The notes: generated from the sequence alone by a model not told the origin. A stretch of DNA of 64,000 nt from Saccharothrix violaceirubra (GCF_014203755.1 NZ_JACHJS010000001.1:5208001-5272000), one strand, 5' to 3'; counted from the first letter of the stretch, positions 19,901-27,903 are shown. Translations and numbers: made by a program.

Positions 19901-22814
19901 TCATCTGCACCGCGGTGGCGTGGCCGGCGTTCGGGCTGACGAGGTCGGGCGAGGTGACCCAGCCGTCGAGCATGGCGCCGAGGTTGTCGCGGATCGTGGT
20001 GGGGCTCAGGAAGTCCTGGAGCGCGGTCCGGCCCGGCGCGCCGAGCTTGGTGGTGGACGGGTGGAGCTTGGCGGCCACGTTGTCGAACGCGGTCGCGCTG
20101 TCGACGTCGGTGACCGCCTCGGGTGCCGGGTGCTCGATCCTGGTGCCCCAGTCGGCTTCCGGGGTGACCGGGCCGCCCTGGTCGGGCGGCGTGAACCCGG
20201 TCAGCTCGTCGGGGATCTGAAGGGTGACGTCCACGGGCGTGACCGGGGTGGGGGTGACCGTCACGGTCCCGGTGACGGCGCCGGTCGCGTCGGTGAGGGT
20301 GATGTCGTAGGTGACCGGGACGGTGGCGATGGTGGAGTTCTCGCCCGACCGGATCGCGCGCTGGTCGACCGTGCCGGTCTGCACGGCGGCGGACGTGGCG
20401 GGCCGGGCGAGCCCGACCTTGACCCCCACCGAGCCGTAGGCGCCGACCTGCTGCCCGGCCGTGCCGCTGAGCGCGATCTCGCCGGCCGTCGCCACCGTCG
20501 TGGTGGTATTGGCCGTGGTGCCGCTGTTGGCGGTGAAGTCGACCTTGGTCTTGCCGGCGGGCTTGGAGATCACGTCGGCGTCGTGGGGCGGGGTGTCGAG
20601 GTTCACCTTGACGTTCGCCTCGAACCACTTGTCGCCGACCTTGATCGGGAACCTGCGGCCGTCGCCCAGGAAGGTCTCGAAGCTGTCGCCGAGCGCGCTC
20701 TCGATCCGGTCGACACCGACCGGGGTGGCGTTCGGGTTCACCGGGAGGAGCGCGGTGACGGCGGCGGCGACCGCGGGGGCGCCGTTGACACCGGTGACGG
20801 CGATGGCCCCGAGCGCCTGGCCGCTCTGGAAGAAGTCGGGCAGGTTCTTCGAGGGCAGGACCTTCGTCGGGCCGGTGTCCTCGTCGTCGACCGGGTTCGG
20901 GTTCTCGTTCGGGTTCTCGTTCGGATTTCCGCCGGGGTTCGGCGGCTCGACGGTGATCACGGGCGTGTTCGGGGTGTTCTGGTCCGCGCCGCCGGTGGTC
21001 GTGTCGGGCTTGGTGCCCAGCGGTTCCATCGGCAGGGACTCGGGGGTCTTCTTGCCGGACGTGAACGGGAGCTTGAAGGGGAACTTGGACCCGCCCGCCT
21101 TCTCCTTGCCCGGGTTCTCGACGGGCTTCTTGCCAGGATCCGCGTCCGTGTCCTGTCCCTTGCCCTTGGGGGCTTTGGGCAACCGCGGGACCCTCGGCGA
21201 CCGGTCCGTCGGCTTGGGGGCGGGCGGCGGGGTGGACGAGGAATCCCTGGGCGCCTTGGTGATGTCGCCGTTGCCGACCTTCGACTCGGGCGTGCCGAAC
21301 AGGTTCTTGCCCGGACCGCCCGCGTACTTGCTCGTGCGCTCGGACACCCCACCCGGCGCACCACCGGGCGATCCGCCCGGCGCACCACCCGGCGGCAGGG
21401 CACCACCCGGCGGCGTACCACCACCGCCCGCCTTGCCGGCAGTCGGGTTGCCGTCCACCGGGGGCAGCGGTCCCGTTCCGCCGACGGCGGCGGTCTTCCC
21501 GCCGGGTGGCAGGTTCGTCCCACCTGCCTCGTTCACGCCGCCGGTGGGCATGGTCGCCCCGCCGGGCGTGAACCCGCCGCCACCACCGCCCTTGCCTCCA
21601 GGCACACCACCGGGAACACCGCCGCCACCCGGGATGCCGGGAGCACCCGGCGTCTTCGACCCGCCGGGCAGTTGCGTCCCGACCTCGGGCGCCCCGAACC
21701 TGGGCACGTCTACCTTGGGGGTCCCGGCCTTGGGCACGTCGATCTTGGGGGTGTCGATCTTGGGGGTCCCGACCGCGGGTACCCCGACCTTGGACGTCCC
21801 GACGTCGGGCACGCCGGCCTTGGGCGTCCCACCGGGCACCGTGCCCGGCACGCCGGGCAACCCGTCCGGTCCCGGAAGACCGGTGCCCTTCAAGCGACCG
21901 GGAATGCTCCCCGCACCACCCTTGGCGACGGATCCGGTGCCGCTCGGCACCTTCGCACCGCCGAGTCCCCCGCCTACGTTGCCCTTCGGCCCGTTCGGCG
22001 GCACCACACCCGGGACGCCGACATCGCCCTTCAGCCCGCCCGGCCCGCCACCGGCGGTGCCCTTCGGCGTGGTCACCGGCCCGACACCCGACGGGTTCAC
22101 CCCGCCCTTGGCACCACCGGGACCGCCGACTCCGGCGTTCCCCTTCGGGCTCGTCACCGGACCGACGGCGGGACCTGTCGCACCCTTCGCACCGCCGCCC
22201 GGACCGACACCCGCACCGCCCCTGGGCGCGGTGGTCGGCGCGACCGAAGGCCCGGTCGTCCCCTTGGTCCCACCGGTCCCGCCCGGCCCGCCACCGCCCT
22301 TCGGCCCCACGGGCTTCGTCACCGCGGGTCCGCCGTTCTTCGCACCACCGGGCGGAAGACCGCCCGGCTGCCCCGGAGGCCGTAAGGCACCGGAGTCCGG
22401 GTTGATCTTGGCGAGTTCCTTGCCGCTGTTGGCGTCCGTGAGGACGTGCGTCTCGTGGGTCGCCTTCAAACCCGCCTGGACGTTGCCGAACGTCGTGGCC
22501 GCCTGCTGGGCCTGGGTCACCGTGTTCGCGTTGGACTCGTTCAGCGCGGGCACCATGAACAGACCGATCGGCCCCAACGCGTTGGGTGCGAACTGCAAGC
22601 CGCGCAAGCCGTTGGAGATCCCGGACAACCGGTCTTGAAAGCCGCCCGCCTTGGCCTGCAACCCCTCCAGGGTGGAACTGCTCATGCCGAACCCGGTCCC
22701 GCCCGTCGGTCCGCCCACGGGCGGCGGTGGCGGGGTCGGTCCGGACGTGGGTGTCGAGGTCGGGCCGGACGGGTTCGGGTTCGGGTTGCCGACACCCGGG
22801 TTCTTGGGAGCCAT
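13962..22814 (-). CDS. Giant repetitive protein with C-terminal metzincin-like zinc protease domain
   Basis: 2,950 residues, with no signal peptide. Approximate order: Pro/Gly/Asn-rich head (1-45); helical segment with a type VII-substrate look (TVTQAQQAATTFGNVQAGL, ~95-125); collagen-like Gly/Pro/Lys-rich region (~131-495); linker and beta-rich domain (to ~900); three related ~530-residue units beginning near 905, 1438 and 1961 (signatures LQDFLSPTTIRDNLGAML, IDKMFSPEVMKANLPRMM, LYSALSSENLQPQLPGML); Ala-rich coiled coil (~2195-2505); Pro/Lys-rich linker; and a zinc protease domain with HEVGHFLGLHD near residue 2745 plus a possible Met-turn (NGPMTAG). The C-terminus is charged helix. It lies 21 bp after a WXG100-type gene and resembles giant actinobacterial type VII cargo or polymorphic-toxin proteins. 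A protease effector or surface protein is inferred. Confidence 0.78.
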   Translation of the reverse strand: MAPKNPGVGNPNPNPSGPTSTPTSGPTPPPPPVGGPTGGTGFGMSSSTLEGLQAKAGGFQDRLSGISNGLRGLQFAPNALGPIGLFMVPALNESNANTVTQAQQAATTFGNVQAGLKATHETHVLTDANSGKELAKINPDSGALRPPGQPGGLPPGGAKNGGPAVTKPVGPKGGGGPGGTGGTKGTTGPSVAPTTAPRGGAGVGPGGGAKGATGPAVGPVTSPKGNAGVGGPGGAKGGVNPSGVGPVTTPKGTAGGGPGGLKGDVGVPGVVPPNGPKGNVGGGLGGAKVPSGTGSVAKGGAGSIPGRLKGTGLPGPDGLPGVPGTVPGGTPKAGVPDVGTSKVGVPAVGTPKIDTPKIDVPKAGTPKVDVPRFGAPEVGTQLPGGSKTPGAPGIPGGGGVPGGVPGGKGGGGGGFTPGGATMPTGGVNEAGGTNLPPGGKTAAVGGTGPLPPVDGNPTAGKAGGGGTPPGGALPPGGAPGGSPGGAPGGVSERTSKYAGGPGKNLFGTPESKVGNGDITKAPRDSSSTPPPAPKPTDRSPRVPRLPKAPKGKGQDTDADPGKKPVENPGKEKAGGSKFPFKLPFTSGKKTPESLPMEPLGTKPDTTTGGADQNTPNTPVITVEPPNPGGNPNENPNENPNPVDDEDTGPTKVLPSKNLPDFFQSGQALGAIAVTGVNGAPAVAAAVTALLPVNPNATPVGVDRIESALGDSFETFLGDGRRFPIKVGDKWFEANVKVNLDTPPHDADVISKPAGKTKVDFTANSGTTANTTTTVATAGEIALSGTAGQQVGAYGSVGVKVGLARPATSAAVQTGTVDQRAIRSGENSTIATVPVTYDITLTDATGAVTGTVTVTPTPVTPVDVTLQIPDELTGFTPPDQGGPVTPEADWGTRIEHPAPEAVTDVDSATAFDNVAAKLHPSTTKLGAPGRTALQDFLSPTTIRDNLGAMLDGWVTSPDLVSPNAGHATAVQMTATLQDVELVGTNKNAQLRLHDIATTTTGIGANTKSGFDVSAGLGGGVQVSGKLGGTAGVVGGYSAKVTESSNAGTNSGNRSGVQVKTTTGIYKVTTLLEVRTPNGASVQVPATSYLRIGLPEAAAQGLPVGDGPTGLTKPGTEGTRFEPPYLAADLAAGNIKVGEFTAAADVQAQVETALKNLPGFGKFLPTWNDPNGNPRKNSGFADLVEQLGNQRKLAAELSPTALKAKMDSLLGPGVQVQLKKQGLATNDFVNISVKAQLTNGTHLGQVDGHNVRNWGGGGPRLDSSTTTQKGWNLGVEAKMTIPTKPGSTSLTPTPNVGAKYNDNTSVKTTAGPSVSSSGLNVGASNAQVFQHDVTFDIEITEFSRNRAWVKRITPGMPGVDVPTPTVVAKTGGAPNAATIPPIGGKVNLWASDSSTFDTDPKDFTPQAPVTTAIAAPPSINTLLTTPPTNPVPEILHVEAVANTQAVKDAAIQALNTAAGGDSSLTLPGTPARNQIDKMFSPEVMKANLPRMMETGAQEGGLKYGRRINDRTGAIGVKIELSQPKLMSISDKTGMENTTGGGFKAADSTVDVKSVDLNAGLNLPAKPASNATGQGAVGVGAKWTPWSKSSTTGAEVAGNVDRVKITPASGRTVLVQMDAAVTVVGESRAGNTVLKGTPSVAGNKVDLPGGVFVRISEDAAKKLGVLADTSAPPSKVGEIAPPPMLGANEPGSLGLGMIDKMPDNLSNLVPELTANLAKLGTDLMPPSVLDDSMNNLQRLVDLTSPTSVKALMDSALDGGIPLLVHKPGTFGKDTYQVTLKATTGTPRFTGMANDGVDVEHIIAGSTKATQGKGSASGWGLGLKTPGAGLPGGANPNLSNTSAGASVAVNVANTTNTTVTDSTANQVGHKRVGTGPVAKFDVPVRFELVVEKGTSPRPIATARTGPQNMGIRLHADNQKISGGTPPPAHNPTRTTRPKAEAANAPAWQQGGNAATLPPSASVETLRGAKDLRDAAIAALGAAGAKSGLTGKGTGSLNALYSALSSENLQPQLPGMLTGPMSVPGLHEAALTTSQHADVKVFAKLVNPKLAGLSDGVKLENPRTTITSTSSDAKKSEVNDVVVGGVTGGLSSKDPATTFSTPGGEVKHAGEVSDAGASGTQHNQVNDLKREGRTGLVGFDVEYRIVADLGKGKVGVVDLSVPNSAQVRMPAPEAQTVLGKQFDDLGAVQDAVKAAAGDWRKAEAAVEKAEHEAQQVIGELKNDIDQAVADLKEAQAKFDKAQTDLAAEQAKLPPLETKFGDAQKNFGDAGAALDARNKDLADALDRKTGAEQDLAAAQADVGKAEQALDGANKAVEAGVKDVEAAEQAVADAKKALADHLADRPAPPEGQDPGPDATEQALSADVVGAEQALAGKNTALVDLAKKLPEAQKDLKTAQGKQTDAEQDVKAADIAVGDAQALSDKAKAAFDSARTDLDAAGKALDGAQQAVDDAQGVFDGAEQGLGNANDAKRYLDQQVEAAKGAVAGLRDAADVRQQAWWDAKLTIDQEIAGFNNTLPGPPPTEVATTTNPEDGNPPPEQDPSKSKPTQSDQDPPKPKPTTPQPKHDPQIGSSKQQPSPSAPGTRSLPSTATAPDPGSGWFYPDTPASPEGVAQARENTPPTSWVRGEDSGVLSSSTIGPTGVDIHGWRSPIAYDVRNLDVDGTKVKDFTVKLHLDPNGNADPAQLAGIEDRARQGVAEFFNQGNKLPGGEQFNVTVEFTDTAADAHGTILIGGPDGRADQLNWPVDTDPRRLAHEVGHFLGLHDEYYETDAVKPIFQHQDGKGRVRNDNGPMTAGIDAPDASLKPRNLVLVENRLHALETFTPPRPEPDPEADRAIAREAVRARLRARLEQGIREFDRQRQEYMTGLQRHQESERWHRYAEIRRALARDPRAFDPNQVWNTLLAEQRDTWDRHRRQANERRQWAERRLRAELENERRRAEAEYEQSVRDRGTAYA
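21330..22420 (-). repeat. Collagen-like Gly/Pro/Lys-rich repeat region inside the giant gene
   Basis: Encodes residues ~131-495. Short imperfect units such as GPVTSPKGNAG, GVGGPGGAKG and a run of variants on VGTPKIDTPKIDVPKAG give near-periodic DNA on both strands. This periodicity leaves long stop-free frames on all strands, which explains the spurious open frame covering 13713-22385 on the plus strand. The region is likely flexible or rod-like and prone to length variation by recombination or assembly error. Confidence 0.7.
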
Positions 22815-22835
22815 GGGCCGTTCTCTCCCGGTTTC

Positions 22836-24500
22836 CTAGATCTGGACCGACGGAGCGTCGGACTTGGTTTCCCGTTCCCCTGAGGGGTATTTGGCCTTGT
22901 AGTCGTCGTAGGACTTCTTGGCCGCTTCGCCGGACGTCTTGGCCTCGGTCGCGGCCGACTCGACCTTCGCCCCCGCCGCCTCGGCGTCCCGGGACGCCCG
23001 CTCCGCCGCCGCGATGTCGGCCTCGCTCCCGGTGCGCAGCGCCTTCGCGTTCGCCTCGGCGGCTTTCGCGTTCGCCTCGGTGTACTCGGTGTTGGCCTGC
23101 TCGTACTTGGCGTTCGAGGCCTTGGCTGCGTCGTTCTTGGCGGACAGGTCGCTTTCGTCCGCCGCACGCGCCGGGTCTTCCTGGCCGCCGGGGTTCTTGG
23201 TCTTGTAGTCCTCGTATGCCTGCTTCGCCGCGTCGTCGGTGGGTTTGGTGGCGTCCAAGGCTTCCTTCGAGTTCTTCGACGCGTCGGACAGGTCGCGGGC
23301 CTCCTTCGCCGCGGTGTCCGCCGCGTCCGCCGCTTCGGCGCGGGCCGCGTCCGCCTCGGCCTTCGCGGCGTCGTACTCGGCCTTGGCCTTGTCGAAGGCC
23401 TCCTTGTCGCCCGCTTCGGCGGCCTTGTTCACCTTCTCGGCCGCGTCGTCGACCTTCTCGTTGGCATCGGACAACTTCTTGGTCGAGTCGTTGAGCTTCT
23501 CGTTGGCCGCCTTGGCTTCCTCGGCCTGCTGCTTCTCGGCCTCCTTGGCGTCCTCGTACTGCTGATTGGCCGCCTTGGCGTCGTTGTTCGCCTTGTCGAC
23601 CACGTCCTGGTCGTCGTCCTGCTTCTTGGCCTTGCCGATCGTCTCGTCCACGTCACCGACCGCCTTGACGCCCTCCCAGGCGATCTCCGCGACATCGGCG
23701 ATGTTCTCGAACCGCTCCCACCCCTTACTGATCATCTTGACGATGTCGTCCAGCTTCCCGACCCGCCCCAGGTTGCGCCCCAGCGCCCCGACCAGCTTCG
23801 CGATGCGCGAGGCGATGTTGGAGGCCAACGCGACACCACGCCCGACCGCGTAGCCGATGAACGCCGGGATCGACGCGCCCGCGGTGGGGACCATCGCCGC
23901 GGCGGCGGTCAGGGCACCGCCGATCAGCGAACCGAGGAACTGCGCGATCATGTCGCGGACGATGTCCCGCAGCACGGTCACCAACATCCCGGTGACGGCG
24001 ACGACCTTCGCCTTCGTCTCCACCGCACCGGCCAGGTCGTCCAGCTCCTGCCCCATCGCGGTCATGCTCGCCTGGAACCGCTCGGACGCCGTCCCGGTCC
24101 AGCCGTCGAACGTGGCCAGCCCCTGCTTGTGGTCCTCGGCCAACACCCGGATCTCGGCAGCCTGCCGCTTGGTCGCCTCGACGTTCGCCTGGATGTTCGC
24201 CGGATCACCCATGAGTTGGTCGAACCCCTCGCGGATGAACGTGATGTGCTCGATCAACCACCCGATCCCGGCACCGAGAATGCTGCCGAACGGATCGGTG
24301 ACGATCATCGCGACCGAGGACGCCGCACCGATCGCGTTGAACGTGATGTCCAGGACGCGCTCGGTCTCGGACTCGGCATCGGACCCGATCGAGTCGATCA
24401 GGCCGTCGAAGGCCTCGACGAACATCGAGCCCTTGAACTTGTTCTCCTCGGTGATGTCCATGCCGGGAGGGGACGCGAGGGGCGTTTCGGGCGCGGTCAT
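22836..24500 (-). CDS. WXG100-type (type VII-associated) protein with long coiled-coil tail
   Basis: 554 residues from the ATG at 24500 (MTAPETPLASPPGMD), with AGGAAGG ahead of it; an in-frame upstream start would add an unlikely arginine-rich stretch. Residues ~110-175 form a WXG100-like hairpin with the turn GWTGTASERFQ. Two or three hydrophobic helices follow (IAQFLGSLIGGALTAAAAMVPTAG, PAFIGYAVGRGVALASNIA). Residues ~290-554 are highly charged Ala/Lys/Glu coiled coil with two similar blocks ending AYEDYKTKNPGG and SYDDYKAKYPSG. Such proteins are exported by or partner with ESX systems. It is probably co-transcribed with the giant gene and may act as its chaperone or co-secreted partner. 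No ESX core genes are in the window. Confidence 0.75.
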   Translation of the reverse strand: MTAPETPLASPPGMDITEENKFKGSMFVEAFDGLIDSIGSDAESETERVLDITFNAIGAASSVAMIVTDPFGSILGAGIGWLIEHITFIREGFDQLMGDPANIQANVEATKRQAAEIRVLAEDHKQGLATFDGWTGTASERFQASMTAMGQELDDLAGAVETKAKVVAVTGMLVTVLRDIVRDMIAQFLGSLIGGALTAAAAMVPTAGASIPAFIGYAVGRGVALASNIASRIAKLVGALGRNLGRVGKLDDIVKMISKGWERFENIADVAEIAWEGVKAVGDVDETIGKAKKQDDDQDVVDKANNDAKAANQQYEDAKEAEKQQAEEAKAANEKLNDSTKKLSDANEKVDDAAEKVNKAAEAGDKEAFDKAKAEYDAAKAEADAARAEAADAADTAAKEARDLSDASKNSKEALDATKPTDDAAKQAYEDYKTKNPGGQEDPARAADESDLSAKNDAAKASNAKYEQANTEYTEANAKAAEANAKALRTGSEADIAAAERASRDAEAAGAKVESAATEAKTSGEAAKKSYDDYKAKYPSGERETKSDAPSVQI

Positions 24501-24827
24501 GACCTGGCCTTCCTGGGGACCGGGACGAAGTCTCGTCGTGCGCCGAGCCGGACCCGCCCGGTCCACCGGGCAGGTTCTCGCGCCACTACACGGCCCGGGC
24601 ACCGCTCCGGTTCACCTTGATCACGACGGACTTCGGACCGTGTCCGGAGATCGACGTCCGGGGCGGTCCCGTCCACCACCGCGGCCCACCCGAAGAACCG
24701 GTCGGCGTCCTCGCCACCCGACACACGTTCCCTGCGCGGCCCCTCCATCACGGGCCGCGGCACATCAGGGGGACACCGCACTCGCGGGCCCACCACCGAG
24801 GCCGATCCGCTCCCGAGTTCCGCGGGC
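24501..24827. other. 327-bp gap with no convincing gene
   Basis: No open frame here shows the G/C third-position bias of its neighbours or a recognisable family. It separates the unknown gene at 24828-25730 from the WXG-type gene and should contain the promoter of the latter. No clear -10/-35 or operator stood out. Confidence 0.5.
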
Positions 24828-25730
24828 TTACGGCACGGCGTCGTCCCCGCCCAGGGCGGTGGTCTGGACGGCGTCGATCCGCACAGCGGTCTCCCACGAA
24901 CGGCGCCGCAACGCGGCCGACAACAGGTCGTCCAACTCGTCGGAGCCGGGATCCCCGTCGTGGACCGTGCCGTGCGGCACGACGAGCGTGTTGGTCGCGA
25001 CAACCAGGAACCGCAGGCGCACCAGCCGGTAGTCCGGGCCGGACAACTCGCGGTCGTTGTCCCACGGACTCTGGAACTCCGCACGCGCGGCCAACAGCGC
25101 CGCCCACCGACGCAGGCGCGCGGCGGTGTGCCGCCCCTCCCACGAATACAGGTCGACGTCGGGAAGCAGGTCGTCTCCGAGCCCGTCCACCAGGTGTCCG
25201 GCACGCGGAACGGGCCAGGGCGGCACGTCCGCACCACTCGAAGCCGACGAACCGTGCCCGAGTTCGCGCTGCCGGGCAACAGACCGCGCCCTCAGGTCGA
25301 GCACCGCCTCGTCCACACGCGCCGTCGTCAGGGAAACGGGCACACCAAGCACGACGGATCCGCGATCGAGACCGGCCACGACCAGACACAACGCGAGCAC
25401 GACCGGGTCGGTCAGGTCGTGCTCGGTCAGCAACACGACCCGACGATCCCCACGGTCGTGCTCGCCGTTCCGGTAGGAGGCGCCCAGCCCGAACAGCGTC
25501 GTCGCGCCGACCCGGTAGACCGTGACCCGGTGGGAGAAGCGGCCGTCGTCAAGCCGGGCCAACACCTCTTCCACGTCGGCGGAAAGGCCTCCACCCGACG
25601 CGACGACGCTCACCTCACCGTCGGTCACAAGGTGGCACAGGTCAGCCCGGTCACAGGCAACGGCCATCCGCGCGAGGTTGTCGTGAAGCGGGGCGGGTCG
25701 ACACGGATCGCTGGGCGGTCCTTCGAACAC
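24828..25730 (-). CDS. Unrecognised protein upstream of the type VII-like pair
   Basis: 300 residues from a GTG at 25730; an ATG 21 codons in (MAVACDRADLCHLVTDGE) is equally plausible. No signal peptide or membrane segment is present. The sequence alternates hydrophobic strands and acidic helices (SADVEEVLARLDDGRFSHRVTVYRVG, RRVVLLTEHDLTDPVVLALCLVVAGL, LRFLVVATNTLVVPHG), consistent with a soluble alpha/beta protein. Codon bias supports coding. The family was not recognised. Its position suggests an accessory role for the WXG protein and the giant cargo, but it does not visibly match EspG. Confidence 0.55.
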   Translation of the reverse strand: MFEGPPSDPCRPAPLHDNLARMAVACDRADLCHLVTDGEVSVVASGGGLSADVEEVLARLDDGRFSHRVTVYRVGATTLFGLGASYRNGEHDRGDRRVVLLTEHDLTDPVVLALCLVVAGLDRGSVVLGVPVSLTTARVDEAVLDLRARSVARQRELGHGSSASSGADVPPWPVPRAGHLVDGLGDDLLPDVDLYSWEGRHTAARLRRWAALLAARAEFQSPWDNDRELSGPDYRLVRLRFLVVATNTLVVPHGTVHDGDPGSDELDDLLSAALRRRSWETAVRIDAVQTTALGGDDAVP

Positions 25731-25756
25731 GGGCCGGATCGACGACTGACATCCGA

Positions 25757-25912
25757 CTACCGATCACGGTAGTCCGCCCACCGCAGCCGTGACGGTGTCG
25801 CCATGAAGCCGAACTGCCGCCACAAGCCCGAGAATCGTTCCGCTACCCCCACAACCGCATCCAAGATCGGCAAGAGCACACGAAAAGCCCGCTGAACTGC
25901 GGGTCTGTCAAT
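25757..25912 (-). pseudogene. C-terminal coding fragment cut by the ISL3 element
   Basis: The minus strand ends with VQRAFRVLLPILDAVVGVAERFSGLWRQFGFMATPSRLRWADYRDR and a TAG at 25757. Its open frame enters directly from the left end of the ISL3 element, so the 5' part is missing. GC3 is lower (about 70%) than in neighbouring genes. A small perfect hairpin (ACTACCG, ATCA loop, CGGTAGT at 25756-25773) covers the end and may be a terminator. Family not recognised. Confidence 0.3.
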
Positions 25913-25914
25913 CT

Positions 25915-25945
25915 CGTTCGGTTCTGTCGCTGATTGCGTGATCAA
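25915..25945 (+). repeat. Left terminal inverted repeat of the ISL3 element
   Basis: 31 bp, perfect complement of 27555-27585. The identity stops at 25914/27586. Confidence 0.9.
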
Positions 25946-25987
25946 CGAGTTCGGGTGGCTGCCGGCAGGTATAGCGGGTCTGTGATC

Positions 25988-27516
25988 ATGGTCGGGTGTG
26001 GTCGTGACTGGTTGGCAGCCCTGCTTCCGCACCTTGCTGACGTGGTGGTGGAGCGAGTCGAGCCGGCCTCGGCGGGCGTGCGGATCTGGGCGTGCACAAC
26101 GGTGAAGACCGCGCGCTGCCCTTCCTGTGGTGTCCGGTCAGATCGAGTGCACAGCCGCTATGACCGGAAGCTGGACGATGCGCCGGTGGCAGGCCGGTGG
26201 TGCTGCGATTACGGGTGCGTCGGTTCTTCTGCGACGACCAGGGCTGTGCGTTGGAGACGTTCGTCGAGCAGGTCGACGGTCTGACCGTAGGGCACGCGCG
26301 CCGTACGCTGTTGTCGCGCACCGCGTCGGAGCGCATCGGGTTGATGTCGGCGGGCAGAACCGGGGCGCGCCTGGCCGCCGGTCCCGGACTGCCTTCCAGT
26401 CGAAGCACGCTGCTGCGGTTGGTGCACGCCCTGCCCGATCCACCGGTCGGGGTGGTGGAGGTGCTCGGGGTCGACGACTTCGCCCTGCGTCGCGGTCGCC
26501 GCTACGCGACCGTGCCGATCGACGCGGTCACCCACCGCCGCGTTGACGTGCTGCCCGACCGCAGGGCCGCGACCCTGAGCGCGTGGCTGTGTGCGCATCC
26601 CGGCGTGAGGATGGTCTGCCGGGACGGCTCGGCCACCTACGCCGAGGCCGTTCGCCAAGGCGCCCCGGACGCGGTCCGGATCGGTGACCGGTGGCACCTG
26701 TGGGACAACCTGGTCGCAGCGGTGGAGAAGACCGTGACCGCGCACAGCACATGGTGGTACGTCGGACCGGAGCGACGCACGAAGACCGCGGAGGAGCGGA
26801 CCCTGCAGCGGCACGCGGCGGTCCACGGCCTGCTGGACCAGGGCGTCGGACTGTTGGAATGCGCACGACGCCTTGGCGTGTCACTCGACACGGTCAAGCG
26901 CTACGCCCGCATTCCCTCCGCCGAACAGTTGCGACGCCCGCCGCCCTACCGGCGCGGCATGGTCGACCCCTACCGCGGCCACCTGCGCCGCCGCCTCGCG
27001 CAGCAACCCGACGTCCCTGTCACCCACCTGCTCGCCGGGATCCGCGTCCTGGGCTACCCCGGCAGTGCCAACCTCCTGGTCCGCTACCTCGAACAAGGCC
27101 GCGCCGAACCCGACCGCGTCCCGCCCTCGCCACGACGCCTGGTCACCTGGCCGACGAGCAAACCGGAGAGCCTGCCCGGGCATCATCGCCGCCATCTCGA
27201 CGACCTGATCACCGGCTGCCCGCCGATGACGACGCTCGCCCAGCGGATCCGCGAGTTCGCCGTAATCCTGACCCACCGTCGAGGACAGGACCTCAATGCC
27301 TGGATCGACGCGGTCCTGGCCGACGACCTGCCCGCTCTGCACCGCTTCGTCCACGGTCTGCGCAAGGACGACGACGCCGTGGTCGCCGGACTTTCCCTGC
27401 CCCACAGCAACGGTCCCACCGAAGGAGTCGTCAACAAGATCAAGCTGCTCAAGCGGCAGACCTGCGGGCGAGCGGGCTTCGCCCTGCTGCGCAAGCGGAT
27501 TCTGCTCAACCGATAA
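25988..27516 (+). pseudogene. ISL3 transposase split by a frameshift
   Basis: The first frame (ATG 25988, stop at 26284-26286) encodes the N-terminal zinc-binding part (ACTTVKTARCPSCGVRSDRVHSRYDRKLDDAPVAGR). The second frame, open from about 26197 to 27516, encodes the rest of the finger (VVLRLRVRRFFCDDQGCALETF) and the whole DDE domain through NGPTEGVVNKIKLLKRQTCGRAGF. The protein switches frame near 26193, where a -1 shift would restore continuity. No slippery heptamer is visible in the overlap, so an inactivating indel or sequencing error is more likely than programmed shifting. Otherwise full length for the family. Confidence 0.8.
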
Positions 27517-27554
27517 CCGCCCCGGATCCGCCATCTGCCCTTGACCTCAAGTCA

Positions 27555-27585
27555 TTGATCACGCAATCAGCGACAGAACCGAACG
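27555..27585 (-). repeat. Right terminal inverted repeat of the ISL3 element
   Basis: 31 bp, perfect complement of 25915-25945. Confidence 0.9.
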
Positions 27586-27823
27586 TTTTACAGTCCCCCG
27601 CTTGGGCGATCTCGAAGACAGGCGCTGACCAGGCACCCAGCACCGCGCAGGGAGTTGGCGTGCCGCGCTGATCCGGTTGCGGCTGTCGCGGCCGGACTCC
27701 CCGACGGCGCCTGTCCGTAGACCAGGTCGCCCACAGCCTTGGCCGGAGTGCGACATATTCGGGCGGCCATGAACCGGCCAACTTCGACATGGCGCCCGGA
27801 TGCCGTCGGACAAATTGCACGTC
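27586..27823. other. Intergenic DNA between ISL3 and the arsenic island
   Basis: No frame with family similarity was found. The segment has lower GC3 structure and could be debris flanking the insertion. Its right part leads into the AT-rich promoter region of the PiT gene. Confidence 0.4.
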
Positions 27824-27852
27824 CTTCTATCTAGAAGCTTATCGAAATATTG
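27824..27852 (+). promoter_or_regulatory. Candidate operator/promoter region of the PiT gene
   Basis: An AT-rich island contains the near-palindrome CTTCTATCTAGAAG (27824-27837, arms CTTCTA/TAGAAG) directly followed by TTATCGAAATATTG (27839-27852). The second motif recurs upstream of the radical SAM gene (28941-28954) and in altered form at the third arsR (33924-33938). It lies ~50 bp before the PiT start, a suitable position for a promoter overlapped by an ArsR-type operator. Assignment is inference from the shared motif. Confidence 0.45.
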
Positions 27853-27903
27853 CCGCCCACGATGCCGCGAAGGTAGCGTTTCGCAGCTCTGGGGGTGATT
27901 CGT

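Larger units (their letters stand above)
25915..27585 (+). mobile_element. ISL3-family insertion sequence, 1,671 bp
   Basis: Bounded by a perfect 31-bp inverted repeat: 25915-25945 (CGTTCGGTTCTGTCGCTG...) and its complement at 27555-27585. The single transposase gene inside has an ISL3-type zinc finger and DDE core. The flanking 8-mers (25907-25914 and 27586-27593) do not match, so no target duplication is visible. Either the flanks have rearranged since insertion or the ends are slightly different. The element sits immediately left of the arsenic island. Confidence 0.9.

Noticed and set aside
16174..20628. 1,484-codon minus-strand frame
   Set aside because: Alternative frame of the giant gene; Arg/Gln-rich artefact of GC-rich codons.
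13713..22385. 2,890-codon open frame on the plus strand
   Set aside because: It is the antisense shadow of the giant Pro/Gly-rich gene; residues are Arg/Gly/Val-rich without domains, and the minus frame has the proper codon bias and motifs.
26190..26286. Programmed -1 frameshift in the ISL3 transposase
   Set aside because: No X XXY YYZ slippery site is visible in the overlap, and this family normally has one uninterrupted gene.
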